Of a stretch of 64,000 nucleotides of DNA, positions 1-10,902 are shown one piece after another. This DNA is from SAR86 cluster bacterium AG-313-N18. Lineage in GTDB: Bacteria > Pseudomonadota > Gammaproteobacteria > Magnimaribacterales > D2472. The stretch lies in assembly GCA_003283765.1 (NCBI GenBank), contig QBVY01000001.1:1-64000 (forward strand), read 5' to 3'. The notes under the pieces were generated by a model. It was given only the letters and a program-made list of their open reading frames with translations. It was not told the origin of the DNA and did not search any database. A program made the position numbers and the translations under genes. Numbering within the stretch: the first letter of the stretch is position 1; the number at the start of each line of letters is the position of its first letter.

Positions 1-1223
1 TTTACAACTCTGTTGCACTCAGTTCTTGCTTGCAATTGAGTGACGTCTTTTTTTGATATCCCTGTAACCAAACACCTTTGAATGGTGTTAACAAGATCGT
101 TACTATAGTCGAGCTGCAGTTTATCAATACGTTTCTGAAGAATATACAAGCGTTCTTTTTTTACCTCTATTGGGACCATATCCTCAAGTTGAGAGGCCGG
201 AGTGCCCGGTCTTGCTGAATAAATAAAACTGAAAGATGCATCAAACTTGACCTCTTCTATAAGATCCATAGTCTGTTGAAAATCAAAATCAGTTTCATTC
301 GGAAACCCCACGATAAAATCAGAAGATATTTTTATATTTGGTCTAACCTTGAGCAATTTATTTATTATTTCAATATATTCTTCTCGAGAGTAATTCCTTT
401 TCATTTTTGTAAGAATCTCATTCGAGCCTGACTGAACAGGAAGATGTAAATGACTAACTAATTGAGGAACATGACTATATGCATCTATCAAATCATCAGT
501 CATTTCTAACGGATGAGATGTTGTATATCTGATCCTTTCAACTCCATCAATGCTTCCACATACCTCAATCAAGTCTGATAAGCCAAGCAATCTTCCACTC
601 AGTGAATATTTGTATGCATTTACGTTCTGTCCAACAAAAACTATTTCTGAAACTCCTTGCTCGACCAATCTGGCAACCTCATCAAATATTTGCTCAGGCT
701 TCCTGCTTACCTCGTCTCCTCTTGTATATGGAACCACACAAAAAGAACAATACTTTGAACAACCTTCCATAATTGATACAAAACTAGATGCGCCCGTTGC
801 ATCCGGCTCTGGCAATGAATCAAATTTTTCTTCAATAGGAAAAGATACATCTATAGCCTGAATCTTATTTTCTTCTTTAATCAAAGAGGGGACTTTATGT
901 ATGGTTTGTGGTCCAAAAATTAAATCAACATAAGGCGCGCGTTTGTAAATATTTTTACCTTCTTGAGAAGCAACACAGCCCCCAACTCCAATTTTTAAAT
1001 TGGGATTTAGTTTCTTTAATTTATTAAGTCTGCCTAGTTCTGAATAAACTTTTTCTTCAGCTTTTTCTCTGATAGAGCAGGTATTGAGCAAAATGATATC
1101 TGCATCATTAGGATTATCCGTCTCTTCAACCGTAGGATCTTTTTTAAGTATCTCTAACGTTTTTTGGCTGTCATATTCATTCATTTGACAACCATAGGTT
1201 TTAATATAAAGTTTTGTACCCAT
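1..1223 (-). CDS. miaB: tRNA-2-methylthio-N6-dimethylallyladenosine synthase MiaB (3' end outside window)
   Basis: Reverse-strand translation from ATG at 1223: [28 protein letters not shown]..., with radical-SAM motif [16 protein letters not shown]; runs off the left edge, so absent from the ORF track. Confidence 0.95.
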   Translation of the reverse strand, partial: MGTKLYIKTYGCQMNEYDSQKTLEILKKDPTVEETDNPNDADIILLNTCSIREKAEEKVYSELGRLNKLKKLNPNLKIGVGGCVASQEGKNIYKRAPYVDLIFGPQTIHKVPSLIKEENKIQAIDVSFPIEEKFDSLPEPDATGASSFVSIMEGCSKYCSFCVVPYTRGDEVSRKPEQIFDEVARLVEQGVSEIVFVGQNVNAYKYSLSGRLLGLSDLIEVCGSIDGVERIRYTTSHPLEMTDDLIDAYSHVPQLVSHLHLPVQSGSNEILTKMKRNYSREEYIEIINKLLKVRPNIKISSDFIVGFPNETDFDFQQTMDLIEEVKFDASFSFIYSARPGTPASQLEDMVPIEVKKERLYILQKRIDKLQLDYSNDLVNTIQRCLVTGISKKDVTQLQARTECNRVV

Positions 1224-1233
1224 ATATCTAATT

Positions 1234-1560
1234 ATGAAGAAGAAAACTACATATAAAATAATTTTTATGCAGCTTGGAGAAATCTACGAGATTTTTGCAA
1301 AACAAATTTATCAAAGTGACATGTACGGTTTCATAGAGGTCGAAGAGTATATATTTAATCAAAATAAACAGCTAGTAGTTGACCCATCATCTGAAAAATT
1401 AGAAAAAGAATTTAAATCCGTCGAAAGATCATATATCCCCATTAACTCGGTCATTAGGATAGATGAAGTAATTGAGTCTGGAGAGGCAAAGATCAAACAA
1501 AATAAAAGCCAGGTATCTCCTTTGCCCATAAATATTCAACCTGCAAATAAACAAGACTAA
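1234..1560 (+). CDS. DUF1820 family protein
   Basis: ORF 108 aa; YKIIF...[24 protein letters not shown] pattern typical of DUF1820. Confidence 0.7.
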   Translation: MKKKTTYKIIFMQLGEIYEIFAKQIYQSDMYGFIEVEEYIFNQNKQLVVDPSSEKLEKEFKSVERSYIPINSVIRIDEVIESGEAKIKQNKSQVSPLPINIQPANKQD

Positions 1561-1622
1561 TTTAACAAGATTTAAGTGTTTTTTTGCTTAGTATTTAAGC
1601 AGTTGACTGTTAAGCTTTTCCT

Positions 1623-3251
1623 ATGAAAAGAAGGCAAGCTTTAAAACTCAGTTCCATTGGCGCCATAGGACTTTCAGCCTCTATAAGCTCAAGTTGTTCA
1701 AAAAATACGTATTCTTTCAATCATGGTGTTGCTAGTGGGGATCCTCTTGAGGATAGGGTGATTCTTTGGACTAGAGTAACTCCACAAAAAGCAGGCCCAG
1801 CGGAGGCGATCCTTGAAATCTCAGAAAATGAAAATTTTTCTAAGATTGCTTACTCAAAGAAATTGCAAACCTCTTCATTGTCAGATTACACAATAAAATA
1901 TGATTTTTTAGCAAAGCAATATTGCGATAGTGATAAGGGGTTTTTCTATCGGTTTAGAGCTGGAAGTTCCATTTCAGATATCGGTAAATCAAAAACATTT
2001 TCTAAGGATACGCTGTCAGCAAAAATTGGGGTTTTTAGTTGCAGTAACTTTCCAGCAGGCTACTTTAATGCCTACCAAGCTGCAGCTGAAAAAAAAGATT
2101 TAGACTTATGGCTACATTTGGGCGATTACTTATATGAGTATCCTATGGGTGGGTATGCTACAGATAATGCAAAAACGCTAGGAAGAACTCCAAGCCCTGC
2201 ACATGAAATGATTACCCTTTCAGATTACAGGCAAAGGCATGCACAGTATAAGCTTGATCAGGGCTCCAAGGCACTTCATAAACATGCACCACTAATTTCT
2301 GTCTGGGATGATCATGAGTTTTCAAATGATGCCTGGAAGAGAGGAGCAGAAAATCATTCTGAAGATGGATCGGAAGGAGATTTCTTTGCTCGGAGATCAG
2401 CTGCCATCAAGGCTTACTATGAATGGATGCCAATCAGGGAGCAGCAGAATAAAAGAAGAATTTTTAGAGAATTTAAGATTGGCAAACTTATACATTTAAT
2501 CATGTTGGATACTCGGCAATATGGAAGGGATAAACAATTACAACCAAAGGATTACTTTAGTAAATCTGGATTTAATCAAGCAAGGTTCTATAACGATCTA
2601 AATTCAGAAAATAGAGAACTCCTTGGTGCAGAACAATTATCTTGGATTGAAAATAGTGTTTTAAAGTCAAGTGCTGCTTGGACTATTTTTGGCCAACAGG
2701 TCCTGATGGCAAAATTAAAGTTTCCTGATCTAAGTAAAATGCTCAAAACAAAAGAAATTCCAGATTTTCTCAAGCCCTATTTAAAATTTTTAGGCTTGGG
2801 CATACCTTCCAACCTTGATGCATGGGATGGGTATCCCGCAGCAAGAAATAACCTATATCAATTAATGAAAAGAGCTAACAAGGAATTCATTAGTCTTGCT
2901 GGAGATACTCATAATAGTTGGGTTTCTGAACTTGAAAATCACTCAGGCAAAAAAGTAGGCATCGAATTGGGAACCCCCTCTGTGACTTCGCCCGGAATAA
3001 CAGATGTATTAAATTTAGATGAAAATAAGTTCGTTGAGAGCATTGTAAAAATTAACAAAGAGCTTCAATGGATGAACCCCTCTAATAGGGGGTATCTATT
3101 TCTTGATTGCTTGGAAAATAAAATCATTGCCAATTTTAATTTCATTAAAGAGCTGGATAAGATTAATTCTGAGATAAGCTCATCACAATCTTTCGTAATA
3201 TACAGAAAAGGGCTTGAGCTAGAAGAAATAAAGTCTAGTTCAATCAAATAG
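1623..3251 (+). CDS. PhoD-like alkaline phosphatase with Tat/lipoprotein-type signal
   Basis: MKRRQALKLSSIGAIGLSASISSSC leader; GVASGDPLEDRVILWTRVTP, WDDHEFSND and LAGDTHNSW motifs. Confidence 0.9.
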   Translation: MKRRQALKLSSIGAIGLSASISSSCSKNTYSFNHGVASGDPLEDRVILWTRVTPQKAGPAEAILEISENENFSKIAYSKKLQTSSLSDYTIKYDFLAKQYCDSDKGFFYRFRAGSSISDIGKSKTFSKDTLSAKIGVFSCSNFPAGYFNAYQAAAEKKDLDLWLHLGDYLYEYPMGGYATDNAKTLGRTPSPAHEMITLSDYRQRHAQYKLDQGSKALHKHAPLISVWDDHEFSNDAWKRGAENHSEDGSEGDFFARRSAAIKAYYEWMPIREQQNKRRIFREFKIGKLIHLIMLDTRQYGRDKQLQPKDYFSKSGFNQARFYNDLNSENRELLGAEQLSWIENSVLKSSAAWTIFGQQVLMAKLKFPDLSKMLKTKEIPDFLKPYLKFLGLGIPSNLDAWDGYPAARNNLYQLMKRANKEFISLAGDTHNSWVSELENHSGKKVGIELGTPSVTSPGITDVLNLDENKFVESIVKINKELQWMNPSNRGYLFLDCLENKIIANFNFIKELDKINSEISSSQSFVIYRKGLELEEIKSSSIK

Positions 3252-3785
3252 CATTTGCTTATATAGTTTTAGCTCATTAATAGATTCTTTAATGTCATCT
3301 TTGGCTCTATGCGAACCCTTTTTTTCGTATGTCTGAGCGTCGTTCATCCATCTTGAAATAAGTTCCTTTACTGAAGAAACATCGACATGACGGTAATGAA
3401 AATATGATTCTAAGTCAGGCATGTATTTTGCAAGAAACCTTCTATCATGAGAAACAGTATTCCCGCACATTGGAGATGCTTTGTTTCCTACATATTTTGA
3501 AATAAATTCTAAGGTTTCTATCTCTGCTGCTTGCTCTGAAATGCTACTCTGAAGGACTGATTGTGTTAAGCCTGAGTTTCCATGCTGTTTAGTATTCCAT
3601 TCATCCATATTTTCAATAAGTTCTTTTGGCTGGTTAATAACTAAATTTGGGCCTTCTGCAACAATGGTAAGATTACTATCTGTGATAATAGTAGCGATTT
3701 CTATAATTCTCTCTTTGTCTGGATCTAGTCCAGTCATCTCAAGATCAATCCAGATTAAATTTTGATTAGATTTTTGAGTAGACAT
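3240..3785 (-). CDS. orn: Oligoribonuclease
   Basis: IWIDLEMTGLDPDKERIIEIATIITD; DEDDh exonuclease motifs. Confidence 0.95.
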   Translation of the reverse strand: MSTQKSNQNLIWIDLEMTGLDPDKERIIEIATIITDSNLTIVAEGPNLVINQPKELIENMDEWNTKQHGNSGLTQSVLQSSISEQAAEIETLEFISKYVGNKASPMCGNTVSHDRRFLAKYMPDLESYFHYRHVDVSSVKELISRWMNDAQTYEKKGSHRAKDDIKESINELKLYKQMLFD

Positions 3786-3809
3786 ATATGTTGTTAAATT
3801 TTAACTATA

Positions 3810-4700
3810 GTGTATTTTGAGCCCAAGATGTTAAAAGTTCAAACCGGTCAAATAGTTGAGTTCTACTCTAACTCATGCTGCGTAATGTCAGAGGGCAAAG
3901 AATACAAATGCAAAATCAAAGGGAGAATTAACCTTGTTGTGGGCGATCTAGTTGAAATAGAGATATCTTCTGCGAATAGTAGCTCTGACGGGTTAGTTAT
4001 CAAACGATTAGAAAGAGTGACCGCTCTCTATAAATCAAAGGAGAAAATTAAAAAACCAATAGCTGCAAATATTTCACACATTGGTATTTTAGTTACCAAA
4101 AGCCCTAAAACAAATCTTGAGTTTATCGATAAATGGATAACGATTTCAAAAGTTGCCTCAATAGAGCCATTCATAATTTTTAACAAAATAGATCTATTGC
4201 AAAATAGAGCCTTCCAAGAAGACCAAAAAACTTATGAACGCATTGGAATTAAGACTTTTCAAATTTCTGCAAAATTATTCACAAATGTGGATAAGCTAAA
4301 AAAATATCTTTCAAAGAGAACCACAATATTCGTTGGCAACTCTGGCTCCGGAAAATCTACTTTGAGTTCAGCCATTACAGGAAAAGAAATATTATCAAAA
4401 GCACTTTCTAATAATCAAGGTGTTCACACTACCTCTGTTTCTAGTCTTTATCACGTTAATGAAATGAAAATTATTGACTCTCCAGGGGTCAGAGATATTG
4501 GTATTAATCACTTAAAACTAGAGGAAATCATTTTAGGGTTTCCTGAGATAATTAATTATTCTCTAAACTGCGTTTTTCCTAATTGCTCTCATCAAACCGA
4601 TGAAGGATGCGCGGTAATGGCAGCACTAAAGAATGGCGATATTGAAGAAAGTAGATACAATAATTTTATCTTTTTAAGCAATAGAGAATTAAATGAATGA
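3810..4700 (+). CDS. rsgA: Ribosome small subunit-dependent GTPase RsgA
   Basis: Circularly permuted GTPase: FNKIDLL, GNSGSGKSTL, DSPGVRDIG, C-terminal Cys/His zinc motif; start may be ATG 3828. Confidence 0.93.
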   Translation: MYFEPKMLKVQTGQIVEFYSNSCCVMSEGKEYKCKIKGRINLVVGDLVEIEISSANSSSDGLVIKRLERVTALYKSKEKIKKPIAANISHIGILVTKSPKTNLEFIDKWITISKVASIEPFIIFNKIDLLQNRAFQEDQKTYERIGIKTFQISAKLFTNVDKLKKYLSKRTTIFVGNSGSGKSTLSSAITGKEILSKALSNNQGVHTTSVSSLYHVNEMKIIDSPGVRDIGINHLKLEEIILGFPEIINYSLNCVFPNCSHQTDEGCAVMAALKNGDIEESRYNNFIFLSNRELNE

Positions 4701-5427
4701 AAAAACACATTTTGGCTTTAAAGAAATTGATGCTGATAAGAAATCCGAACACGTTGGAGACGTCTTTCATTCTGTTGCTGAAGAATATGATCTGATGAAT
4801 GATGTCATGTCTTTTGGCATGCACAGACTATGGAAGAAAATTCTCATTGAGCTATCTGAGTTAAGCGAAGGCTCTGTTGTTCTTGATATTGCAAGCGGAA
4901 CAGCTGATATTCCAAAATTAATAAATAAAAAATTTAAATCTGTTTCAATGCATGTAACAGATATTAATGAATCAATGCTTGTCCTAGGTAAAGAACGTGC
5001 GATAAACGAAAACTTCTTTCACAATTGTAACTTTACTCTAGCCTCTGGAGAAAGCCTCCCTTATCAAGATAAAACTTTCGATCTAGTCACTGTTGGGTTT
5101 GGGCTTCGAAATTTTACTAACAAGCAGATGGGGCTTGAGGAAATGAAACGTGTCTTGAAACCAGATGGTGTGTTATTAATTTTAGAATTTTCAAAACCAA
5201 CAAATTCTTTTTTTTCTAAGGTTTATGATTGGTACTCATTTAATATTATTCCTAAATTAGGCAAGCTTTTAGCCAATGATTCTGAAAGCTATCAATACCT
5301 TGCTGAGTCAATAAGAATGCATCCTGATCAAGAAACATTAAAGGATTTGGTTCTCGATTCAGGCTTCGACGAATGTAAGTTCTACAATCTTGTAAACGGA
5401 GTTGTTGCAATTCATAAGGCAAAATAA
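4693..5427 (+). CDS. ubiE: Ubiquinone/menaquinone methyltransferase UbiE
   Basis: Class I SAM methyltransferase, LDIASGTADI, VTVGFGLRNF motif. Confidence 0.95.
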   Translation: MNEKTHFGFKEIDADKKSEHVGDVFHSVAEEYDLMNDVMSFGMHRLWKKILIELSELSEGSVVLDIASGTADIPKLINKKFKSVSMHVTDINESMLVLGKERAINENFFHNCNFTLASGESLPYQDKTFDLVTVGFGLRNFTNKQMGLEEMKRVLKPDGVLLILEFSKPTNSFFSKVYDWYSFNIIPKLGKLLANDSESYQYLAESIRMHPDQETLKDLVLDSGFDECKFYNLVNGVVAIHKAK

Positions 5428-5430
5428 AAA

Positions 5431-5928
5431 ATGCGCATAGCTTTAGATAAATTTTTGAAAGAAATAGAGTCATTATCTCCTGGATTTTTGATCAAAATTA
5501 AGAATCTGTATCCACTTGATTTTAATATTGAGATTGATGCTCTTTCGAAATTTTCAATTTCATTAAATAATGACTCTCAAGACTTTAATTTCATTGAGCA
5601 CCCAAATCCAAACTTCTCACTTCAACTCAATATTTTTACAGCCTTAAATGCGTTGAAAAACAAACAGATTCCAACAAAATCTATTTCGGGGGATGTAGAA
5701 AGCGCGGTAATACTGTTAGCTGCTTTAGCAAATATTGATATAGATTTAGAGCTTTTAGTCTACAAATATTTTGGAGATATACCAGCTTTAATGCTAAGAA
5801 AAATTATGTCAAACCAACCACACCAAGAAGAATCTCCATTACAGCAAAGTGAAGTGAATAGAATTCTAAGGTCTTTTAGGGATATCTCGATAAGGCTTGA
5901 TAGACTTGAGCATGTTTTAATAAATTAA
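5431..5928 (+). CDS. ubiJ: Ubiquinone biosynthesis accessory factor UbiJ (SCP2 domain)
   Basis: Position between ubiE and ubiB; SCP2-like sequence with C-terminal helix IRLDRLEHVL. Confidence 0.8.
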   Translation: MRIALDKFLKEIESLSPGFLIKIKNLYPLDFNIEIDALSKFSISLNNDSQDFNFIEHPNPNFSLQLNIFTALNALKNKQIPTKSISGDVESAVILLAALANIDIDLELLVYKYFGDIPALMLRKIMSNQPHQEESPLQQSEVNRILRSFRDISIRLDRLEHVLIN

Positions 5929-7496
5929 TGAATATTCTTTTTTCAGTTCTAGATTGCTTGAAAATTCTCTTTCAGGCCTTTAGGTATGGCATTGTAAACA
6001 TACCGATCGATAACAGCAGCTCTGTTGCTATCAAAACATTTGGTTTATTAAATCCTTTTTTTATTATTAACAGAAAAATTCCTCATGGCTTAAGAATTAG
6101 AAATTTTTTAGAAAGCTTGGGTCCTATGTTCATAAAATTTGGTCAGCTACTATCAACAAGAACAGACGCAATATCCATTGATATAGCAGCACAACTAAAG
6201 GGCTTAACTGATCAATGTACTCCGTTCTCAACTAAGCAAGCTAAAGAAATAATTGAAGAAAGCCTTCAAATTAAAATTAATGATGTTTTTGATGAATTTG
6301 AAGATGTGCCATTGGCGGCTGCATCGTTAGCTCAAGTTCACAGAGCAAAACTAAAAAGCACATCTGAAAAAGTTGTAATTAAAGTCTTGAGGCCTGGAAT
6401 TCATAAACAAGTTAGAAGGAATGTTAGAGTGATGAAGGCTGGGGGCTTCTTAATCAACCTCTTTTACAAAGAAAGCAATAGGCTCAAACTAAAGGATGTA
6501 ATTAGTGACTATGAAAAAACAATCTATAAAGAACTAGATTTAAAAGTTGAGGCAGCAAATACAACTGTAACTAAGAAGAACTTTTCAGATTCAAATCTAT
6601 TATTTATACCAAAAGTGTTTTGGGATCACACTGCAGTTAATGTTTTGACGCTTGAAGAAATTGACGGTATAGCATGCACAGATATCCATGCAATGGATGA
6701 GCTTGGCATAGATAGAAAAACCCTTGCAGAAAATGGGGTAAAGATATTTTTAGATCAGGTATTTAGAGATAATTTTTTTCATGCTGATATGCATCCAGGA
6801 AATATTTTTGTCAGCAAGATTAATGTAACTCAGCCAAGCTATATAGCAATTGATTGTGCCATAGTTGGGTCTTTAAGCCGAGACGATCAATACAATTTGG
6901 CAAGAATGTTGCAAGCTACATTAAAACAAGATTACTACAAACTATCTGAGTTATTCATTGGTGCTGGGTGGGTGTCTAGTCAAACTAATAAAGCCGATTT
7001 AGAGCAAACCTTAAGAGCCACTTGTGAGCCCATTTTTGAAAAGCCCCTATCAGAAATTGAATTTGGAAATTTATTGCTTTATTTATTTGATTCAACCAGG
7101 CAATTCGGTTTATCGGTTCAGCCCTCTTTAATACTTTTGCAAAAAACACTTATACACATAGAGGGCATGGGAAGAGAGATATATGCTGATCTTGATTTCT
7201 GGGGCCTTGCAGAACCCTACCTTGATCAGTGGATTGACAAGCAATTCAGTCCACTTAAGCTCAAAGAGTTTCTAGAGGATAATCATTACGAGATTTTAGA
7301 TAAGGCCTCTTCGTTGCCAGGTGAAATTTTTAACTTGCTTGATAACATAAAATTTATTGCAAACGATGGGAAAAAAAACATTGATCTCATTAAAAGTCTT
7401 GAAGCAAATCTGCAAAACCAGCGAAAATGGCAAAATCTAACTATACTTACACTCATGGGTATTATTATGATTCTAATGTGGATAATGTTAGCGTAG
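5928..7496 (+). CDS. ubiB: Atypical kinase UbiB
   Basis: LGPMFIKFGQLLSTRTD, AAASLAQVHRA, FFHADMHPGNI; C-terminal TM segment. Confidence 0.95.
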   Translation: MNILFSVLDCLKILFQAFRYGIVNIPIDNSSSVAIKTFGLLNPFFIINRKIPHGLRIRNFLESLGPMFIKFGQLLSTRTDAISIDIAAQLKGLTDQCTPFSTKQAKEIIEESLQIKINDVFDEFEDVPLAAASLAQVHRAKLKSTSEKVVIKVLRPGIHKQVRRNVRVMKAGGFLINLFYKESNRLKLKDVISDYEKTIYKELDLKVEAANTTVTKKNFSDSNLLFIPKVFWDHTAVNVLTLEEIDGIACTDIHAMDELGIDRKTLAENGVKIFLDQVFRDNFFHADMHPGNIFVSKINVTQPSYIAIDCAIVGSLSRDDQYNLARMLQATLKQDYYKLSELFIGAGWVSSQTNKADLEQTLRATCEPIFEKPLSEIEFGNLLLYLFDSTRQFGLSVQPSLILLQKTLIHIEGMGREIYADLDFWGLAEPYLDQWIDKQFSPLKLKEFLEDNHYEILDKASSLPGEIFNLLDNIKFIANDGKKNIDLIKSLEANLQNQRKWQNLTILTLMGIIMILMWIMLA

Positions 7497-7512
7497 GGAC
7501 CAGGAGTTAATT

Positions 7513-7698
7513 ATGGGAATAGGTGGAATAAGTTTTTGGCAAATATTAATCATACTGGTGGTTATACTAATTTTATTTGGCGGCAAAAAGATTAGAACAA
7601 TGGGTTCAGATCTAGGAGAAGGCCTAAAAGGTTTTAAAAAAGCTATCAAAGATGATGACTCTACTAAAGATAGTGAGTCTAAATCAGACGACCAATAA
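7513..7698 (+). CDS. tatA: Sec-independent protein translocase TatA
   Basis: N-terminal TM + LFGGKKIRTMGSDLGEGLKGFKKA. Confidence 0.93.
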   Translation: MGIGGISFWQILIILVVILILFGGKKIRTMGSDLGEGLKGFKKAIKDDDSTKDSESKSDDQ

Positions 7699-7701
7699 AA
7701 A

Positions 7702-7947
7702 TTGTTACAGATTGGATTTCTTGAAATTCTAATTATCCTGCTAGTTGGGATATTAGTTATTGGCCCCGATCAGCTTCCTGGATTCATAAAATCCATAATA
7801 AAAACTTTTACCAGATTCCAGAACAAATTTTTTGAATTTAGATCGTCCATTGAAAGAGATATTGGCGCTGAAGACTTGAAGCAAGATATTTTTAATGAGT
7901 TAAAAATGGAAGAGTTAGAAAAGGAAGAAGATGACCGATCCAAATGA
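7702..7947 (+). CDS. tatB: Sec-independent protein translocase TatB (TTG start)
   Basis: IGFLEILIILLVGILVIGPDQLPGFIK. Confidence 0.88.
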   Translation: MLQIGFLEILIILLVGILVIGPDQLPGFIKSIIKTFTRFQNKFFEFRSSIERDIGAEDLKQDIFNELKMEELEKEEDDRSK

Positions 7948-8647
7948 CATGACATTCATGGAGCATTTAAAAGAATTACGCTCAAGAATAATTAGAATGT
8001 TTTTGTTTGCAGGATTAATCTTAATATGCTGTTTGCCATTTACAAACCTCATTTATTCTTTTATCTCGGCACCATTAATGGAGTTGATGCCTGTTGGTAG
8101 CAGCATGATTGCAACGGAAGTAGCCTCTCCATTTCTAGCGCCGTTGAGGGTTACAATTTATTCAGCCTTGATCATATCGATACCATATTTTTTTCTAGAG
8201 CTGTGGGGTTTTATTTCTCCCGGTTTATATAAAAAAGAAAGGGCGTTTGTCGGCCCTCTAATCGTGTCTTCAGTAGTTCTTTTTTACACAGGCATTGCAT
8301 TTGCTTATTTCGTTGTTAGTCCTATCATCCTAAGTTTTTTCATGTCCTCTGCTCCAGACTCAATCCAAGTGATGACAGACATAAATAAGTATTTAGACTT
8401 CGTATTAAAACTTTTTTTTGCTTTTGGTTTTGCTTTTGAGATTCCTGTAGCAACCTTCTTAGTTATCACTACTGGATTAGTATCCAAAGATCGTATCAAA
8501 ACATTGAGGCCATATTTAATTATTAGTTTTTTTATTATTGGAATGTTTTTGACGCCACCAGATATTTTTTCTCAACTATTCTTAGCATTACCAATGTGGC
8601 TTCTCTTTGAGATAGGTCTTTTTATATCAAAAGATAGAAAAAATTAA
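7931..8647 (+). CDS. tatC: Sec-independent protein translocase TatC
   Basis: FMEHLKELRSRII, six hydrophobic segments, adjacent to tatAB. Confidence 0.96.
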   Translation: MTDPNDMTFMEHLKELRSRIIRMFLFAGLILICCLPFTNLIYSFISAPLMELMPVGSSMIATEVASPFLAPLRVTIYSALIISIPYFFLELWGFISPGLYKKERAFVGPLIVSSVVLFYTGIAFAYFVVSPIILSFFMSSAPDSIQVMTDINKYLDFVLKLFFAFGFAFEIPVATFLVITTGLVSKDRIKTLRPYLIISFFIIGMFLTPPDIFSQLFLALPMWLLFEIGLFISKDRKN

Positions 8648-9255
8648 TCTTTTGGTATCTTGCTAAAATCTACATTAAGCCTATCTATCCAGGTATCTGA
8701 AGAGGGCATTTCGGCTGATAGAACCATTTTTAATAATTCTTTTGGATCATTATGAACAAGAACTTGATTTTGATTCTCGAGGGAAACAAACTCCTCATCA
8801 ACAGAATGCTGTAACCAGTTCAGAAAACCATCGTAGTAGCCATTAATATTCAGCAAGCCAACAGGCTTATTTATTCCTCCCAGTTGATTGCTTACCATTA
8901 CCTCAAGAAGCTCATCCATAGAGCCAACACCTCCAGGCAACACAATAAAAGCATCGCTCATATCTAAAAATATTTCTTTTCTTTCAAAAAGAGAATGCGT
9001 AATTATAGTTTCATTAATATTCGGATTTGTAAGTTCAAATTCATGAAGTGACTTTAAGGTAATGCCTGTAGCTTTTCCGCCATTCTCAATGGCGGTATCT
9101 GCAACAATTTTCATTAAGCCCACATTGCCTCCACCAAATATCACTTCCAGGCCTTTTTCAGCCATTGCTTTTCCTATTTGCTGCGCAGCAATTTTATAAT
9201 CTGGTGATTTCCCAAGATGGGCGCCACAAAATACTGATATTTTTTTGATTGTCAT
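8644..9255 (-). CDS. LOG family / TIGR00730 Rossmann-fold nucleoside hydrolase
   Basis: FGGGNVGLMK and LPGGVGSMDELLE motifs. Confidence 0.88.
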   Translation of the reverse strand: MTIKKISVFCGAHLGKSPDYKIAAQQIGKAMAEKGLEVIFGGGNVGLMKIVADTAIENGGKATGITLKSLHEFELTNPNINETIITHSLFERKEIFLDMSDAFIVLPGGVGSMDELLEVMVSNQLGGINKPVGLLNINGYYDGFLNWLQHSVDEEFVSLENQNQVLVHNDPKELLKMVLSAEMPSSDTWIDRLNVDFSKIPKD

Positions 9256-10424
9256 GATGGCAGTCCTAATATATGTTTTGCAATAATATTCAGTTGAACT
9301 TCAGAGCTTCCTCCAGCGATAGTATAAGCCTTAGAGTAAAAAAAGGATTTAGCAATTTCCTGTTTTTGTCCATGGCTTTTTTCAATGATCTCCAGCCCTC
9401 CAGCACCAAGGCTTGCTACATTAAGTTCCCACCTTGCCTGAGTTTCCTCTGTGCTGATGTATTTCAATGTGAGTGCTGCTGGTGAAAAGCCATTCTTTGA
9501 TTCAATGCCAGTTCTTGCCATTGTTAAATCAATCAGATGATTACGGAGTTCATGCTTAATTATTTTCTTATGAAGTTTTTTTTGGCCAGGCGCATTTAAG
9601 GCATCTGTATTTTTGAACGTTTTAATTGGTTCAATATCAACCGCTCCCTCACTCCCAAGGTCTGCCATCATGGTTCTCTCAAATTCGAGGAGTCTTTTTG
9701 CAACCTTCCAGCCTTCATTTTCATTAGCAATTCTATGAGATTTCTTAGCAACAACGTCATCAAAAAAAACTTGGCAAAAGGGGGATTGGCCACTCAAAAG
9801 TTTAATTGGTTTAATTTCAATGTTGGGTTGCTTCAAGTTTAATAGAATAAAAGATATGCCGGCTTGCTTCTTTTCTGTTTTAGCGGTTCTAACCAAACAA
9901 TACATCCAGTCAGCTTTATTGGCTTCAGATGTCCAGATTTTTGATCCGTTTATTATGTACTCATTGCCCTTAAGTTTTGCTGAGGTAGAGACATTAGCTA
10001 AATCTGATCCAGCCCCTGGCTCAGAAAATCCCTGACACCACCAAATCTCTCCTCTTGAAATTTTTGGTAAAAATTCTTTTTTTTGATCTTCAGTTCCAAA
10101 TTCTAAAATTACAGGTCCTAACATTGAAATGCCAAAATTTATTTGAGCTGGCCTGCATCCAAAAAACTTTAACCGACTTCGTAAAATTTTTGTTTCTTCA
10201 AAAGATAAACCTCCTCCTCCATACTCAACTGGCCATTCTGGTGTGCACCATCCCTTGGATACCATTGCATCAAACCAGCTCATAGAATCGGCAGTAGGAA
10301 ATTTAATCTCAGAAGAGGCCCAAACCTGTTCAGAAACAGGCATTGATGTTCTCATTGATTGAGGACAATTTTCTTCAATCCAAGCATCAACTTGCGTTGC
10401 AAAATTATCTAATTGATTGCTCAT
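9252..10424 (-). CDS. Acyl-CoA dehydrogenase family protein
   Basis: WWCQGFSEPGAGSDLA, IINGSKIWTS, C-terminal GGSSEVQLNIIAKHILG. Confidence 0.92.
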   Translation of the reverse strand: MSNQLDNFATQVDAWIEENCPQSMRTSMPVSEQVWASSEIKFPTADSMSWFDAMVSKGWCTPEWPVEYGGGGLSFEETKILRSRLKFFGCRPAQINFGISMLGPVILEFGTEDQKKEFLPKISRGEIWWCQGFSEPGAGSDLANVSTSAKLKGNEYIINGSKIWTSEANKADWMYCLVRTAKTEKKQAGISFILLNLKQPNIEIKPIKLLSGQSPFCQVFFDDVVAKKSHRIANENEGWKVAKRLLEFERTMMADLGSEGAVDIEPIKTFKNTDALNAPGQKKLHKKIIKHELRNHLIDLTMARTGIESKNGFSPAALTLKYISTEETQARWELNVASLGAGGLEIIEKSHGQKQEIAKSFFYSKAYTIAGGSSEVQLNIIAKHILGLPS

Positions 10425-10428
10425 AAAT

Positions 10429-10902
10429 TTATATCTTAAACGAAAAAGTTACAGGTCCAGAATTCACAGAATGAATATCCATATCTGAACCAAAGACCCC
10501 TGACTGAAAATGTATTGGATATTCATTAAGTCTTTTAATCAATAAGTCATACAAATTATTAGCTTTCTCAGTGCCTGCTGACCTATGAAAACTTGGTTTG
10601 TTACCCTTATTCGTTACAGCAGACAAAGTAAATTGACTAACAACCATTAATTCTCCCTTTATCTCCTTTAAACTTGCAAACATTACGCCTCTATCTCCTT
10701 TAAAAAAAGAAAAATTTATAATTTTATGTATAAATTTTTCTATAACCTCTTCACTGTCATCTTTTTCAAAGCAGACATAGACCAAGACTCCCTTATTGAT
10801 TGAGGAATAAAGCTTAGAGTCAATATATATCTTTGCAGATGATACTCGCTGAGCTAAGGCTTGCAAAAGTATGAAGTTTAATTTTCTAAGCTTGTATTCC
10901 AA
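10429..10902 (-). CDS. dtd: D-aminoacyl-tRNA deacylase
   Basis: LAQRVSSAKI, VVSQFTLSA, VNSGPVTF motifs; start position uncertain (overlaps fba end). Confidence 0.88.
   Translation of the reverse strand: MEYKLRKLNFILLQALAQRVSSAKIYIDSKLYSSINKGVLVYVCFEKDDSEEVIEKFIHKIINFSFFKGDRGVMFASLKEIKGELMVVSQFTLSAVTNKGNKPSFHRSAGTEKANNLYDLLIKRLNEYPIHFQSGVFGSDMDIHSVNSGPVTFSFKI

Noticed and set aside
550-861. 103-aa + strand ORF near left edge
   Set aside because: Antisense to miaB, which gives a clear continuous MiaB translation on the minus strand
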